In this document: positions 35,401 through 44,338 of the stretch, one piece after another
How positions within the stretch are numbered: position 1 is the first letter of the stretch
Layout of the letters: each line of letters begins with the position of its first letter
NCBI RefSeq assembly: GCF_016834455.1
Contig: NZ_CP069213.1
Coordinates: forward strand, 2,170,501 to 2,234,500
Reading direction: 5' to 3'
Length of the DNA stretch: 64,000 nt
Source: Shewanella litorisediminis
GTDB taxonomy: Bacteria > Pseudomonadota > Gammaproteobacteria > Enterobacterales > Shewanellaceae
Program-made: the position numbers and the translations under genes
The notes under the pieces: model-generated
Databases searched by the model: none
Told to the model about the DNA's origin: nothing
Seen by the model: only the letters and a program-made list of their open reading frames with translations

Positions 35401-36266
35401 TTCTGTGTCAGATTGACCTGTGGGTTACCTGCAACCGTTGAAGCCACGTGGGTACCGTGACCATGCATGTCCCAGCCTACGTCAATAACTTCAGGTTTGG
35501 GGAATCCTTCATAAGGCTCACCGGGGTAAAAGCCACGCAGCTCAGGATAACTCACCACACCAATCAGTTTATCGTTACACAACCAATCGTTATCAACACA
35601 ATCACCGGTGTAATTACCCGTGCCCCATGGATTCACGTGTTCATAGCCATCGATTGCTTTTGCCGTAAAGGATGGATGATCAGCATCAATACCCGTGTCG
35701 ATAACACCAACAATAACGCCTTCACCCTTGGTTGGAAGATCGGTGCCTACGCCATTCCAGACGGCCTCCCCACCAATGAAGGATGGTCCGGCATCTGTCA
35801 TCAGATGACGCATCTGCATTTTTTCAAGTCGAACGCCGCTGTTGCTTTGTTCAAGCTTTGCTGCCTCTTCCTTCGTTAGCCTTACCGTCGCTGCGTTAAT
35901 CAGTAATCCGTATTGATATTCAAAATTCAGGTTACGCCCTAACACACTCGAAAGCCGCTGACGCTGAATATCACGGCCATTTGCCAGCTTTTGCAGGTAC
36001 TGCTGACTGCTGCGGCTGGCAACATTCAGTCTGCCATTGGGCTTGCCATTTACCATAATGCTGGTGTCGGGTAACTGCTTGTAGGCCAACGCCAATGGCG
36101 CTTCAGGAAAATGCATAAAGTAAAGGTCGTCAATGTAGCGCTGTTTCTGACTAACCAGCGGTTTCATCTCGGTGTGAAGAGGCTGGGCAAGATACTTCTG
36201 TTCTGCCGGCTCTGCCCAGCTATAGGAGCTGATAACGGCGGCGGCTAAAAGAGTGAGTCTGATCAC
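32442..36266 (-). CDS. Large secreted S8 subtilisin-like protease with GlyGly-CTERM tail
   Basis: 1274 residues from a GTG at 36266, seven bases after AAGGAG; this start yields a proper signal peptide (1-18, SYSWA), whereas the longer frame runs back into the upstream gene's terminator. I9-like propeptide (about 40-150). Subtilase domain with Asp190 (VGVIDTG), His270 (GHGTHVAS) and Ser612 (SGTSMASP). PA domain (about 450-540). Beta-rich C-terminal domains (about 650-1130), then a PKD-like domain (SFDGDGKALSYQWRQVSG). Tail: SSGGGALGLFSLLF, hydrophobic helix, RKKV, the GlyGly-CTERM pattern. Homologous in layout to the 1656-residue subtilase at 9868. It follows the degenerate subtilase homologue by 76 bp with a terminator between them. 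Confidence 0.94.
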   Translation of the reverse strand: MIRLTLLAAAVISSYSWAEPAEQKYLAQPLHTEMKPLVSQKQRYIDDLYFMHFPEAPLALAYKQLPDTSIMVNGKPNGRLNVASRSSQQYLQKLANGRDIQRQRLSSVLGRNLNFEYQYGLLINAATVRLTKEEAAKLEQSNSGVRLEKMQMRHLMTDAGPSFIGGEAVWNGVGTDLPTKGEGVIVGVIDTGIDADHPSFTAKAIDGYEHVNPWGTGNYTGDCVDNDWLCNDKLIGVVSYPELRGFYPGEPYEGFPKPEVIDVGWDMHGHGTHVASTVAGNPQVNLTQKNAIGDEAQLKIPKISGVAPRANIISYQVCLPISGDDPNYGGCFPDLTVLALEHAVQHGVHVINYSVGGAPDSPWDSADSLAFLAARTAGIHAVTAAGNAGPSPQTVGAPGNAPWVTTVAAYTHDRGYSDKTLRWVAGGESALADISGAGVSYGLTGQVVDAANYNDGKCNSPFEAGTFNGEIVVCRRGDIARVEKGNNVLAGGAGGLILINVDANADNIEPDLHVLPAIQLTMADGETLLSWLGSGSDHALTISESAHIRVPENGDIAGSFSSRGPNYPYPHTITPDIAAPGVDIFAAHTTEWPFVDPKNAVPSEFDFMSGTSMASPHVAGALALLAALRPDWTPSEAQSAIMTTANSNTFKDDDGDGVKESSTPFDAGAGRIQIDKAVQAGLLLPISEAEYLNADPALNGNPATLNLPTMVGLNCLAKCEWTRTVTAVKDATWTVTTALQTQGVNVSVTPSTFALKAGESQQLTITATPTAELAALWSFGEVRLTSSGLPEQHLTFAAEFTGGNVPTEDVVKITAHRDADNFTLAGFNSIGSDNLQVEALGLSKVDVIEGETSWDPTANYRAQNPETYHVVPVNTNSSVTMIGAWINSAEAPDLDLFIVRDANLDGKPSQIELDNAVCISGREDSKEACFIDTPVPANYLVVVHNYQGTDPANFDKHSVSVVKVRKTDTLLEADVPESVAPGEEFALTLNWDQPMSEGEVYFAVATLGTHPNLPDNIGSVYFELHRGADDVAVTVDRQSIVSGDTLTYSIDILANDSAADKVYTLTTTLADGFSVLDADGGTQNGNTITWQLVQEANGPTRTLALVVGSAGVTKSAEIALEIIHSVDSAPGKTLKAIADAVQVKALPIAKINGSSAAKVSLQTPGSIDLSGADSFDGDGKALSYQWRQVSGPTLTMSGNNTANLKVSIAALQSQAVAVIELVAESANGKSAPAQVTVQLLPEQQQSSGGGALGLFSLLFAFSVGFIRIGLRKKV

Positions 36267-36295
36267 TGCGTGACTCCTTGAATCGATAATGTGAA

Positions 36296-36326
36296 AAATC
36301 CAGCCATCACAACAGGTGATGGCTGG
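36296..36326 (-). terminator. Intrinsic terminator between the two subtilase-family genes
   Basis: Perfect 11-bp stem CCAGCCATCAC/GTGATGGCTGG (36300-36310 and 36316-36326), loop AACAG. On the minus strand it is followed by ATTTTT. It may attenuate readthrough into the active protease. Confidence 0.85.
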
Positions 36327-36342
36327 CATAAACTGACTGAAA

Positions 36343-39300
36343 TTATTGTTGTTTACGACGCAGCAGCGCCAGCAACAGCAATGGCAGACCAAAGCCCAGG
36401 GCACCACCACTTGATGGTTTTGCCTCGACGTTGCCGGTTAGCTCAGCGGTGGTGTCGTTCTCACCATCTGAGGCTGTAACTTGCGCTACAAACGCGCCTG
36501 ATGCAGTTGGTGTACCTGAGATAAGCATGGTGCTTGATTCATAACTCAATCCGGCAGGCAGGCCTGCCACGCTGAGCGAAATCGCATCACCTTCTGAGTC
36601 AGTGAAGTAACCTGCAAGTGAATATTCATAAGCCTCACCCTCTTTCGCCTCGAATGGGGCGAATGGGCCAGTAAATATCGGTGCGACGTCATTCACATTG
36701 GTTAGATCCACAGTCACTTCAGTGACAGTGCCAACAATGTTGCCGCGCACAGTTTGCACTTTCAGCGTCATGGACTTCAGGGTTTCATAATCCAGTGCGT
36801 CAGAGTTGGCTACCGTGATAACCCCGTCGCTGCTAACCGCTACAGGCATACCGGGAATCGCACCAACCTGAACGATGTCCACTGTGTTCCAATCGGTATT
36901 GGGTTCACCAAAGAAGCCATCAATACTGGTTGTTAACTGGCCGATAACTGTGCCCTCGGGCGCATTTTCCTCGACGCTGAAGGCTTGACCGGCATCCACA
37001 TGCTGCAACGTGGCGCCATCTCTTTCCTGTTTGGCAGCAATCGTCATGTTGCTGTTCAAATCCATCAGCAAGAAGTCAGAATAGCTACAGCTTCCTGGGC
37101 TGGCCGCCATGATGCCTGCATCCATTGAAGTTGTACTCCAGCCACCAAAACCACCGCCGGCGCACCAGGTATCGCGGAAGGCCCACAACATGGCGCTCTG
37201 GCCGGCTTCGACATCAAGCTCCCATGCCCACTGCTCGCCTTCAACCCCTTCGGCATCTACGTGGTTCATGTTAATCATGGCAGTGCTATAGCGCTCTTTC
37301 TCAACGTATTCGCCGGTCCACCAATCATATTCACTGGAAATAAATTTGCGGCCGAATTTGGTAGGGTTAAACATGACTGCCGGACCGTAAGCGGTGGGGA
37401 ATACGTCACGGTCGGTCGCAAATACCATGGCAAAATGCTGATCAAAGGATTCAGGCGAGTTCAACTCATGGTGATAAAGGTCATCCAAGCATGCTTGACC
37501 CACAACGGTATCGCCGCCGGGGGTGAAGTAAGTTGGCAATGAGGAGATCTTCGGAGGTAAAGGCGTCCACGAATCGTCAGAACTGAAATCTGTAATCACC
37601 GTCTGTGGCTGGCCATTTTCATCAATAGTAATGAACATATCAGCAACACGGTCGGCATTGGTTAAATTGTACTCAACGTATGGGTCAAAACTGTCAGCCA
37701 AGTTGTACATGTCGACCACAGACTCAGAAAACAGGCTGTGACGGGTCAATATATCGCCCATCTTATCCATGTGACCCGCGACGGCGATATCCATGCCCGC
37801 GTGCATTTGCACGGCAAACACATACTTTTTACCGCTGGCACACTGAGAATCTGACAGTACAGCTGAAGCAGTATGCTTCATGACGTTCTTGGTGTTCTCA
37901 AATCCCGCGGGAGCGGTGGGCTGAGATTTCACTACAGGTAATGCCATCATGTGCGCATTGTGATTGCCCACATTGGTAAAGGCCTGTTTAACCGTGGTGG
38001 TTCCTTCTGCCCATGGCAGTAGCTTTGGTGAATCCCAAATACCATCGTTATAAGTGTTGAACTCACGACGAATTTTACCCGCCGGGCGTGGGTAAACCGA
38101 CCATCCCATATTCAATTCTGGCTCACCGGATGCGGTGAACGTCAGGTAACCATTGACTTCAAACTGTTCCCAGGCCTCAATGCTATAGTCATCACTCTTA
38201 TTGAGCAGGGACACTGGCAGTTTATCGGCATCGATTTCCAGCACTACCGGCACAGACAAGGTCGTATTGGCCGGAACGGTAACCGAAGCCGGGAATGTCC
38301 AACTGATAGCTTCATTGCTGACACGGCCTTCAGCCATGTTTACTGCCAGGCTATAGGTTTTAGCCGTGTTGGAGTAGTTTCGCAGTGAAACTTCTTTTAC
38401 ATGACGACTGACATTTGATACCAATTGCTGCCCAAATTTAAGATGAGGCTGGTAACTGCTGGTTTCCCAAACGGCAACAGAGGTGCTCAGGGCTGCTTCA
38501 AGATTTTCCACCCCAGTACCGATTTGGGTTACAGAGGCGTTTTTACCACTGTCACCACGCTCAATAGCATGGTTAGCGGTATTGGTAAGCAGCGCTTTAA
38601 CCTCAACACCTGACACACCGCGTTCGGCTTTTACGATAGCCGCGGCGGCAGCCATACGGGCCACAGGGAACTCTTTTTCTGCAACGTCTACAGTTGTATC
38701 AAGCCCACCTACGACCGCGACCGATTCTTCGCTGGCATAGCTCACCATATCAGGCTTAAGTGTTTGAATACCGCGAACAGGGCCATGGGGCGTCCAGTTG
38801 GTAGTGGCTAACCCCTCACCTACAGCCTCAACTGCGCCCACTGTCAGCGATTCGGCAGTGGCGCCCAAATTTCCCACATTGTATTTGGTGGGAAGTTCAC
38901 CGAAATAACCTGCACTTACGACAACAAGCACGCCTTTAGCGGCAAGACTGTTTACCATGATATGGTCAAAAACCGCACCAGATGTTTGTGGATCATTTGG
39001 ATCGTAGTAAGCGGCAAAGTGGCCGCCATAAACACTCTGGTCAACGACAATGATATCAGCACCCTTTTCTACTGCGTCTTCCATTGCCTTGGCCATGGTA
39101 GTGACAGAAGGGTAACGAGCATTTGGCCCATAACCCCATGGGTCAGAAACACCCGCCATCTTGTAACCCAGCAATTTCGCTCCAGGCACCTGTTCATGGA
39201 TAAGCGAAGCGAGCATAGTGCCTCGGCCCGTTGGGAATTCAGAGCCATAGTAGGGGTCAGTAAAAATAGTATCGCCATCAAGTGGGTTTGGATCCTCTCC

Positions 39301-39963
39301 CCAACCAAACTCGGAAGCATAGTCAAGGCCTCCGATTACAACATCAGTGGGAAAGCCATCAAATTCAGCAGTGGCGTTCACTTTTGCCTCTTCATACGCC
39401 TCTGACGTACCTGTGCCCCCCAAGGCAGCATGGGTATAGTCAATACCCGTTGACATGATGGCAATGACAGTCCCCTTGCCGGCATCAGGATTGGTGGACA
39501 ATTTTGGTGCTTTAGCCAGATTGGTTGATACGACCGATGCGACGGCAGAGGTCTGCTCCCTCACCGTTACCGTTTCAGTCGACTGTTTGGTGTTGTCATT
39601 GAGGCGGTTAACCGAGGTCACCAAGCGATGATTCTTTATACTGTCATAAGTCGATGCTGACATTTCAACATGTATTGAATTAAGCGACTTGCTGCTAGCT
39701 GCCAATACCTTTGCGCTACCATCAATAGTTTCAATGAATTGAATGAGCTGAGCTTGTTGACTACGAATCTGTGATTCATTTCCTCCCAGCCACTGACTCT
39801 GCCCTGTCAGCAGGACAACGTATTGGCCTCTTTCCTGAGCGGCAGGGTTTAACTGCTGGGATACCGGTTTATTAAAAGCAGCTTCGATGGGCATCGCATA
39901 GGAGTAGCAAGGGAGCAAGGCAAGACTGATGCATGCACTGAGTCGTGACATTTTAGTAATCAT
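36343..39963 (-). CDS. Catalytically dead subtilase homologue with GlyGly-CTERM tail
   Basis: 1206 residues; signal peptide 1-23 (SYA-MPI). The propeptide and S8 fold are recognisable (VIAIMSTGIDYTH, GVEVKALLTNTA), but every catalytic position is changed: Asp to Ser171, His to Arg247 (GRGTM for GHGTH), Ser to Arg436 (VARMAAA for GTSMAAP), and the oxyanion Asn region reads SAGYFG. The frame is intact over 3.6 kb, so it is a maintained pseudoenzyme and not a decayed gene. The C-terminus has a cadherin-like domain and a putative Ig (He_PIG) domain (LAGYFTDSEGDAISLSVAGLP), then SSGGALGFGLPLLLLAL and RRKQQ. GAGGAA precedes the ATG by 11 bases. Probable role: adhesin, inhibitor or partner of the adjacent active protease (inference). 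Confidence 0.85.
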   Translation of the reverse strand: MITKMSRLSACISLALLPCYSYAMPIEAAFNKPVSQQLNPAAQERGQYVVLLTGQSQWLGGNESQIRSQQAQLIQFIETIDGSAKVLAASSKSLNSIHVEMSASTYDSIKNHRLVTSVNRLNDNTKQSTETVTVREQTSAVASVVSTNLAKAPKLSTNPDAGKGTVIAIMSTGIDYTHAALGGTGTSEAYEEAKVNATAEFDGFPTDVVIGGLDYASEFGWGEDPNPLDGDTIFTDPYYGSEFPTGRGTMLASLIHEQVPGAKLLGYKMAGVSDPWGYGPNARYPSVTTMAKAMEDAVEKGADIIVVDQSVYGGHFAAYYDPNDPQTSGAVFDHIMVNSLAAKGVLVVVSAGYFGELPTKYNVGNLGATAESLTVGAVEAVGEGLATTNWTPHGPVRGIQTLKPDMVSYASEESVAVVGGLDTTVDVAEKEFPVARMAAAAAIVKAERGVSGVEVKALLTNTANHAIERGDSGKNASVTQIGTGVENLEAALSTSVAVWETSSYQPHLKFGQQLVSNVSRHVKEVSLRNYSNTAKTYSLAVNMAEGRVSNEAISWTFPASVTVPANTTLSVPVVLEIDADKLPVSLLNKSDDYSIEAWEQFEVNGYLTFTASGEPELNMGWSVYPRPAGKIRREFNTYNDGIWDSPKLLPWAEGTTTVKQAFTNVGNHNAHMMALPVVKSQPTAPAGFENTKNVMKHTASAVLSDSQCASGKKYVFAVQMHAGMDIAVAGHMDKMGDILTRHSLFSESVVDMYNLADSFDPYVEYNLTNADRVADMFITIDENGQPQTVITDFSSDDSWTPLPPKISSLPTYFTPGGDTVVGQACLDDLYHHELNSPESFDQHFAMVFATDRDVFPTAYGPAVMFNPTKFGRKFISSEYDWWTGEYVEKERYSTAMINMNHVDAEGVEGEQWAWELDVEAGQSAMLWAFRDTWCAGGGFGGWSTTSMDAGIMAASPGSCSYSDFLLMDLNSNMTIAAKQERDGATLQHVDAGQAFSVEENAPEGTVIGQLTTSIDGFFGEPNTDWNTVDIVQVGAIPGMPVAVSSDGVITVANSDALDYETLKSMTLKVQTVRGNIVGTVTEVTVDLTNVNDVAPIFTGPFAPFEAKEGEAYEYSLAGYFTDSEGDAISLSVAGLPAGLSYESSTMLISGTPTASGAFVAQVTASDGENDTTAELTGNVEAKPSSGGALGFGLPLLLLALLRRKQQ

Positions 39964-40083
39964 TGTAGAGTGTTCCTCAGCATTGAAATGTTAAATAGTT
40001 TGTAAAGAAGGCGCGTACTACAGCATTGCAAGCACCGATTACGACTTATTAACAAACAAGTGCCAAGGCATGAAGACCACAAG

Positions 40084-40175
40084 AATCACATTTGAATCAC
40101 TTCCATGTCATTTTTTTATCATTTACTTTATTATCAGAAACTTAAACCACTTAATCTGATTGCTTTTGTATCAGA
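40084..40175. promoter_or_regulatory. Repeated half-sites in the divergent protease/regulator promoter region
   Basis: In the 304-bp region between the dead subtilase and the CadC-like gene lie ATCAGA (40133-40138), its reverse complement TCTGAT (40155-40160) and ATCAGA again (40170-40175). There is also a direct repeat GAATCAC (40084-40090 and 40094-40100). A wHTH regulator may bind such repeats. Candidate only. Confidence 0.35.
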
Positions 40176-40267
40176 AGGTATCTCAATCCGATTAACAGGT
40201 TGACTTAATTTCCTCATTCCATATTAATAAAAGCCGATATGATAAAGGCGATAACGTTGGAGAAATG

Positions 40268-42355
40268 ATGAAACTCGGTGACTATCGGGTAGGTAACTGG
40301 CTCGTAATAACCCATGAGCTCAAGCTTGTCCGTGCTGACCAAAAAAGCGACACTGCTGTCGAAGAGGTGCTGGCACCGAAAGTCTTTGAAGTACTGATGC
40401 AACTGGTACTTGCTACCAACAACACTGTGTCAAGAAGCACCCTTATTGAGGAAATCTGGGCCGGCAACGTTGCCGTTGGCTCCCGGGGAGTCACCAATGC
40501 GATTTACGCGCTGAGAAAAATTCTCGATCAGGGCGAGACAAACAGCATTGGCACCATCTCCAAGTCGGGCTATCAGCTGCGATTACCCGTGTCAGAAGTA
40601 ACACAAGACACCCCAAACCAGGTTATTGAGCATAACCAACAGCCAAGCCATTATCGCAACCTGACGCCCTTTGCCCTGTTTGGTGCAGTCTGCCTTATTG
40701 GTTTACTGCTGATGATGTATTTCAATCCGGAGGAGTCAGCAAAACCTGACCTGATAAGATATGGCAAACCAGAGCCCTTAAGCTACCTTGAAGGCATCGA
40801 AGAAACCCCCGAGATCTCCCCCGACGGCAACTCATTGGCCTTTATGTGGGTAAAGGACAACGAACCTTCCAGAATCTTTATACAAAGCCTGAAAGATAAT
40901 CAGGCCACACTCCGGCAGCTGAGTTTCAGCACCGCCAATGAAACCACGCCAACATGGTCACCGGACGGGCGCAGACTGGCCTATTTGAAGATTGATTCTA
41001 CAGGTAACTGTGAAGTGTGGATAAAAGAGCTCGCCACACTGATAGAAAACAGGATCACAGCTTGTGTTCAGGAGCGGTTTCACAAGTCACTGGAATGGTC
41101 ACCTTCCGGCGCGCTGATTGCCTACACGGATTCAGCAGAAAACGGTGCCAGCGCAATCTTTGTTTATCATCTGGAAACCCAAAAATCGACCCAAATTACC
41201 TTTCCCGAACAAGGTCAACGTGACACCCAATTAGCCTGGGCTAAAGCATCGGATGTACTGGCATTTGTGCGTGCTCAGGGCACCCATAGCTATGAGCTGT
41301 TTACCACCAATCTGGATGGTAACATTCATCAGCTTACCCATGATCAAGTACCAATCCATGGGCTGACATGGGATCTCGATGATCAAAGCATTGTGTTTAA
41401 CTCAATGCGGGACGGTGAACACGCCTATTGGCGGATCACTCTAAAAGATAACGCCTTAACTCTGGTACACCGGGATCAGACCCCATTCAACATCACCACA
41501 CTGAACTCACTTTATTCCTACGCCTATGTTAAGCACGCGTCGCAGGAGCAACTTGAAATTCTCACCGAAGGGCGCTCTGACTTTATCGAGTCATCAGGCA
41601 GGGACCTGTACGGCGCGCTGTCACCTAATGGCGCGCATATTGCGTTTCTGTCAAATCGCAGCGGCGAATTTGAGCTTTGGATTAATGACACATACAGCAC
41701 TCAGTATCAGCAAGTGACCCACCGACAGGGCATCCCCGAAGTGCCTGCCTGGTCAAAGGACAGTAAAAGCGTGCTGACGGTATTACAGGCATCAGATGCC
41801 AAACCCAGGATAGTGCTGGTGCTTATCCCCAGCGGCGAACAGAAAACCTTATTGCAAGACGGTTATGAATACCGCAACCCGGTCTGGGCCAAAGATGACA
41901 ATACGATTTTATTTTCCAGTAATCGCAGTGGAAACTGGGAAATATGGCAATACAACTTTGTCACCGGTGACAAAAAGCAACTCACCCAAGAAGGTGGCAA
42001 ATTCGCTATGTTTGGGGATGATGGCTTACTTTATTACACCAAGCCAAACATGCCCGGATTATGGACCATCGGCAGCAACGGCTCCTCTGAGCACAAAGTA
42101 TTGGAAGATCTTGCCACCGATGACTGGGGCAACTGGATAACCAAAGATGGGGGTATTTATTACATTACCAGAGGCCCAGACGCCGATTCCATTTACTTTT
42201 GGAACGGCAAAGAGTCCACAAAAATTGCCACTTACGCCAGGGGAAGCATCAAGATAAATCGCAGTCTTTCAATGAGCAGTGATGGCACCTTGGTATTGAC
42301 CAAGTTGAGCAAACGGGCTGCAAATATCGTCAAAATTGCCCCGTTAGCGAACTAG
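40268..42355 (+). CDS. CadC/ToxR-like membrane transcription regulator with a TolB-like periplasmic propeller
   Basis: 695 residues from the second of two adjacent ATGs, five bases after GGAG. The cytoplasmic N-terminus is an OmpR/ToxR-type winged helix (about 1-105, SRSTLIEEIWAGN, TNAIYALRKIL, SKSGYQLRLPV). A single membrane helix (about 130-152, ALFGAVCLIGLLLMMYF) is followed by a periplasmic PD40/TolB-like beta-propeller (about 175-690), with repeats such as SPDGRRLAYLK, SPNGAHIAFLSNRSGEFELW and ILFSSNRSGNWEIW. One-component regulators of this design sense signals directly in the periplasm. It is divergent from the subtilase-family genes, so these are its likely targets, which is inference. 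The propeller could sense peptides or folded protease products. Confidence 0.9.
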   Translation: MKLGDYRVGNWLVITHELKLVRADQKSDTAVEEVLAPKVFEVLMQLVLATNNTVSRSTLIEEIWAGNVAVGSRGVTNAIYALRKILDQGETNSIGTISKSGYQLRLPVSEVTQDTPNQVIEHNQQPSHYRNLTPFALFGAVCLIGLLLMMYFNPEESAKPDLIRYGKPEPLSYLEGIEETPEISPDGNSLAFMWVKDNEPSRIFIQSLKDNQATLRQLSFSTANETTPTWSPDGRRLAYLKIDSTGNCEVWIKELATLIENRITACVQERFHKSLEWSPSGALIAYTDSAENGASAIFVYHLETQKSTQITFPEQGQRDTQLAWAKASDVLAFVRAQGTHSYELFTTNLDGNIHQLTHDQVPIHGLTWDLDDQSIVFNSMRDGEHAYWRITLKDNALTLVHRDQTPFNITTLNSLYSYAYVKHASQEQLEILTEGRSDFIESSGRDLYGALSPNGAHIAFLSNRSGEFELWINDTYSTQYQQVTHRQGIPEVPAWSKDSKSVLTVLQASDAKPRIVLVLIPSGEQKTLLQDGYEYRNPVWAKDDNTILFSSNRSGNWEIWQYNFVTGDKKQLTQEGGKFAMFGDDGLLYYTKPNMPGLWTIGSNGSSEHKVLEDLATDDWGNWITKDGGIYYITRGPDADSIYFWNGKESTKIATYARGSIKINRSLSMSSDGTLVLTKLSKRAANIVKIAPLAN

Positions 42356-42667
42356 GTATCACCGCCACCCCCGCAATCTGCAGGGCCTATCACTTCAATG
42401 CTCACTGACAATTCCCCAATGACAATTCCCCAATGACAATGCCCTCTGAGTCGGCTACAGGCCATGGCCGATACAGGGCTGAAAGTACAGCTGATGCCCG
42501 CATCGGCTCATGTTTACTCAGCTCAGCGGGCTTTCCGGCCCACTGTCAGTTATATTATTATCACTCAGCACAAGCAGCAGCCTGCCGTGCAGCCATAGAC
42601 CCGACAGCTTAACCCAAGTGTAAACAGATCGTGTCCTCGGGTCCGCGGGCCTTAGGGCATAAACAGA
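42356..42667. other. Intergenic stretch with a short tandem repeat
   Basis: TGACAATTCCCCAA occurs twice in tandem (42406-42419, 42420-42433) plus a half copy (42434-42440). No gene or clear terminator is seen between the convergent regulator and lipoprotein genes. Confidence 0.55.
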
Positions 42668-43033
42668 TCAGTTGCACGCCTTGGTAACATACCCGGCACT
42701 ATCTGCTGATTTCAGTGATGAAATCGCAGTAAAGCCCAACGACAGCGCCTTATCCATATCACTTGATGCAATGCCCAGTATGTTGATGTCTGTGGTAGGG
42801 GCACCGCAAACCGCCATCATCGCAATCTCGGTTAATTCGCCACATTGAGTTGAAATCACTTTCACCCCTTGCTGCTGCAGTTTTTGCGCCGATGCGTTTA
42901 TAGAAGAGCGGTTGTTTTCGCACTGCTTAAATCCGGAAGACTCATATACGTACGATGTTGTGACTTCGCCAGACTGAATATTGCAGCCCGCTGCAAAAAC
43001 CAACAAAACACAATAGAGTGACCGTGACGACAT
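42668..43033 (-). CDS. Small lipoprotein of unknown function (paralogue 1)
   Basis: 121 residues from the ATG at 43033 (GAGGTGGTAT leader); an ATG four codons earlier is less well placed. Lipobox LLVFAAGC at the N-terminus, so the mature protein is lipid-anchored. The mature part has a conserved pattern with four Cys (QCENN, STQCGEL, AVCGAP, KACN), probably two disulfides. It is about 60% identical to the lipoprotein at 44930-45298, on the same strand 1.9 kb away. No function recognised. Between the two lie an outer-membrane beta-barrel gene and a glycine-zipper gene, so an envelope role is likely. Confidence 0.7.
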   Translation of the reverse strand: MSSRSLYCVLLVFAAGCNIQSGEVTTSYVYESSGFKQCENNRSSINASAQKLQQQGVKVISTQCGELTEIAMMAVCGAPTTDINILGIASSDMDKALSLGFTAISSLKSADSAGYVTKACN

Positions 43034-43299
43034 ATACCACCTCATATTTAGGTTGGAAAATTAAAAAAAACAGAACAACAATATTGTACTTCAGCAGCCC
43101 TGCCAGCGGGATCTAATATCAACTTCATCAATAGGTTGATTCATTCAGCGCGTATCTGCGCGCCTGACTCAAACGCATTGAACGCTCGCTGAAACAGCGC
43201 AACTATTAAATGAAAGGTTATAAGCTTCCCCCAAAACGCCTGTTCTGAAAACTAAAACGCCAGCCGTTAATACCAAAACGCCAGCCCTGAAAGTCGAAA
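43034..43299. other. Short intergenic stretch with repeated AAAACGCC motifs
   Basis: Contains AAAACGCC three times (about 43233, 43253 and 43275), two of them as AAAACGCCAGCC. No ORF of note. Confidence 0.4.
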
Positions 43300-43330
43300 G
43301 GGGGCAGCACTGGCTGCCCCCCTTCTTTCA
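43300..43330. terminator. Strong hairpin terminator of the outer-membrane protein gene
   Basis: GGGGGCAGC (43300-43308), loop ACTG, GCTGCCCCC (43313-43321). On the minus strand it is followed by TTTCGACTTT, and on the plus strand by CTTCTTTC, so it may be bidirectional. Confidence 0.8.
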
Positions 43331-43357
43331 ACTGTGAGCTGCGCTATTAGCCATAAA

Positions 43358-44194
43358 TTACCAAGGCAGGGGCACAACCGGTGTCACAGTAAAGCGGAAT
43401 TGCTGCTCAGGCCCAAAGGGGTCTGCGTTCTGAATGTAATTCCAATACTGGAAGCCAAATTTAATCGGGGTATTACCTAACTTGGTGGTTTTGGCAACGC
43501 CTATGCCAAGCGGCAGGGTAAACTTGTTACCTGAGTCTGCTTCATTGTTGTAGCTCCACGATGGCGACGCGCTGATTTGCCAGCCTTGTCCCAGGTTAAA
43601 GGTGTAAAAATATTGACCACCGGTGATACTGGTATCCTTATCGTTAGCGCCACCGATATCCCACTGATGGGTCACCAACAAACCAACAACACCCCATTTT
43701 TGAACGTAACCTACGGCCAACTCAGGCCCCAAAAGCCATTGGTCATTACCCAGTTCTTTTTCGGTTGCGGTATCCATGGTACCCACAATACCACCAGCCA
43801 ATACTATACCGTTTGAAAAGCTATGGCCCAACGCCACGTCGAATCCAATGTCCCCCATACCAAAGTCGGCATCGCGGAAGTCATTCGATCCAGCATCATA
43901 AATAGGCCTGTCGCTTATAAACTGGAAATTAGGGCGAATGTACAGGTTGGTACCCGCCGAGATTGGTATTGGCAGAATAGGCTGGAAACTGACCTGAAAG
44001 TTACCCTGATCATCAGCGTTGGGCAGGTCACCTTCGTAGGTAATGTAATCAAAGTTAAACGACAAAGAACCGAGGGTAGTGTTGGGGTTAGCCAGCTCAC
44101 GGGCAATTTTGTCCACATCGTCCGTATCGGCAACCGCGAAGTTTATCACCCCAAGAGAAGCTGCCAGAACCAAACCTTTTGTATAGTGTTTCAT
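43358..44194 (-). CDS. Outer-membrane beta-barrel protein (MetA/transporter-like family)
   Basis: 278 residues from the second ATG at 44194, eight bases after GGAG. Signal peptide 1-24 (FAVAD). The mature protein has alternating amphipathic strands with aromatic girdles (SFNFDYITYEGDL, YIRPNFQFISD, MGDIGFDVALGH, VGYVQKWGVVGLLVTHQWDIG, FGFQYWNYIQ) and ends in PLPW, a terminal aromatic suited to BAM recognition. This resembles the family annotated as outer-membrane transporter or neuromedin U-like proteins. Substrate unknown. Flanked by small lipoproteins. I see no partner permease. Confidence 0.75.
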   Translation of the reverse strand: MKHYTKGLVLAASLGVINFAVADTDDVDKIARELANPNTTLGSLSFNFDYITYEGDLPNADDQGNFQVSFQPILPIPISAGTNLYIRPNFQFISDRPIYDAGSNDFRDADFGMGDIGFDVALGHSFSNGIVLAGGIVGTMDTATEKELGNDQWLLGPELAVGYVQKWGVVGLLVTHQWDIGGANDKDTSITGGQYFYTFNLGQGWQISASPSWSYNNEADSGNKFTLPLGIGVAKTTKLGNTPIKFGFQYWNYIQNADPFGPEQQFRFTVTPVVPLPW

Positions 44195-44338
44195 ATCCAT
44201 CTCTCCATAATATCGGTATGAAATACATCTAAATGCTGCTGTAACCCTGTTTACTGCCTGGCCAGCTTATGCTGAGCTTCCTTTTAACCCATTGCCAGCG
44301 CGAGTAAACACCATTAAGTCAGCCTGCTAAATCTATTT

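Noticed and set aside
40265..40267. First of two adjacent ATGs as start of the CadC-like gene
   Set aside because: Only two bases from GGAG; the second ATG has a better spacing of five.
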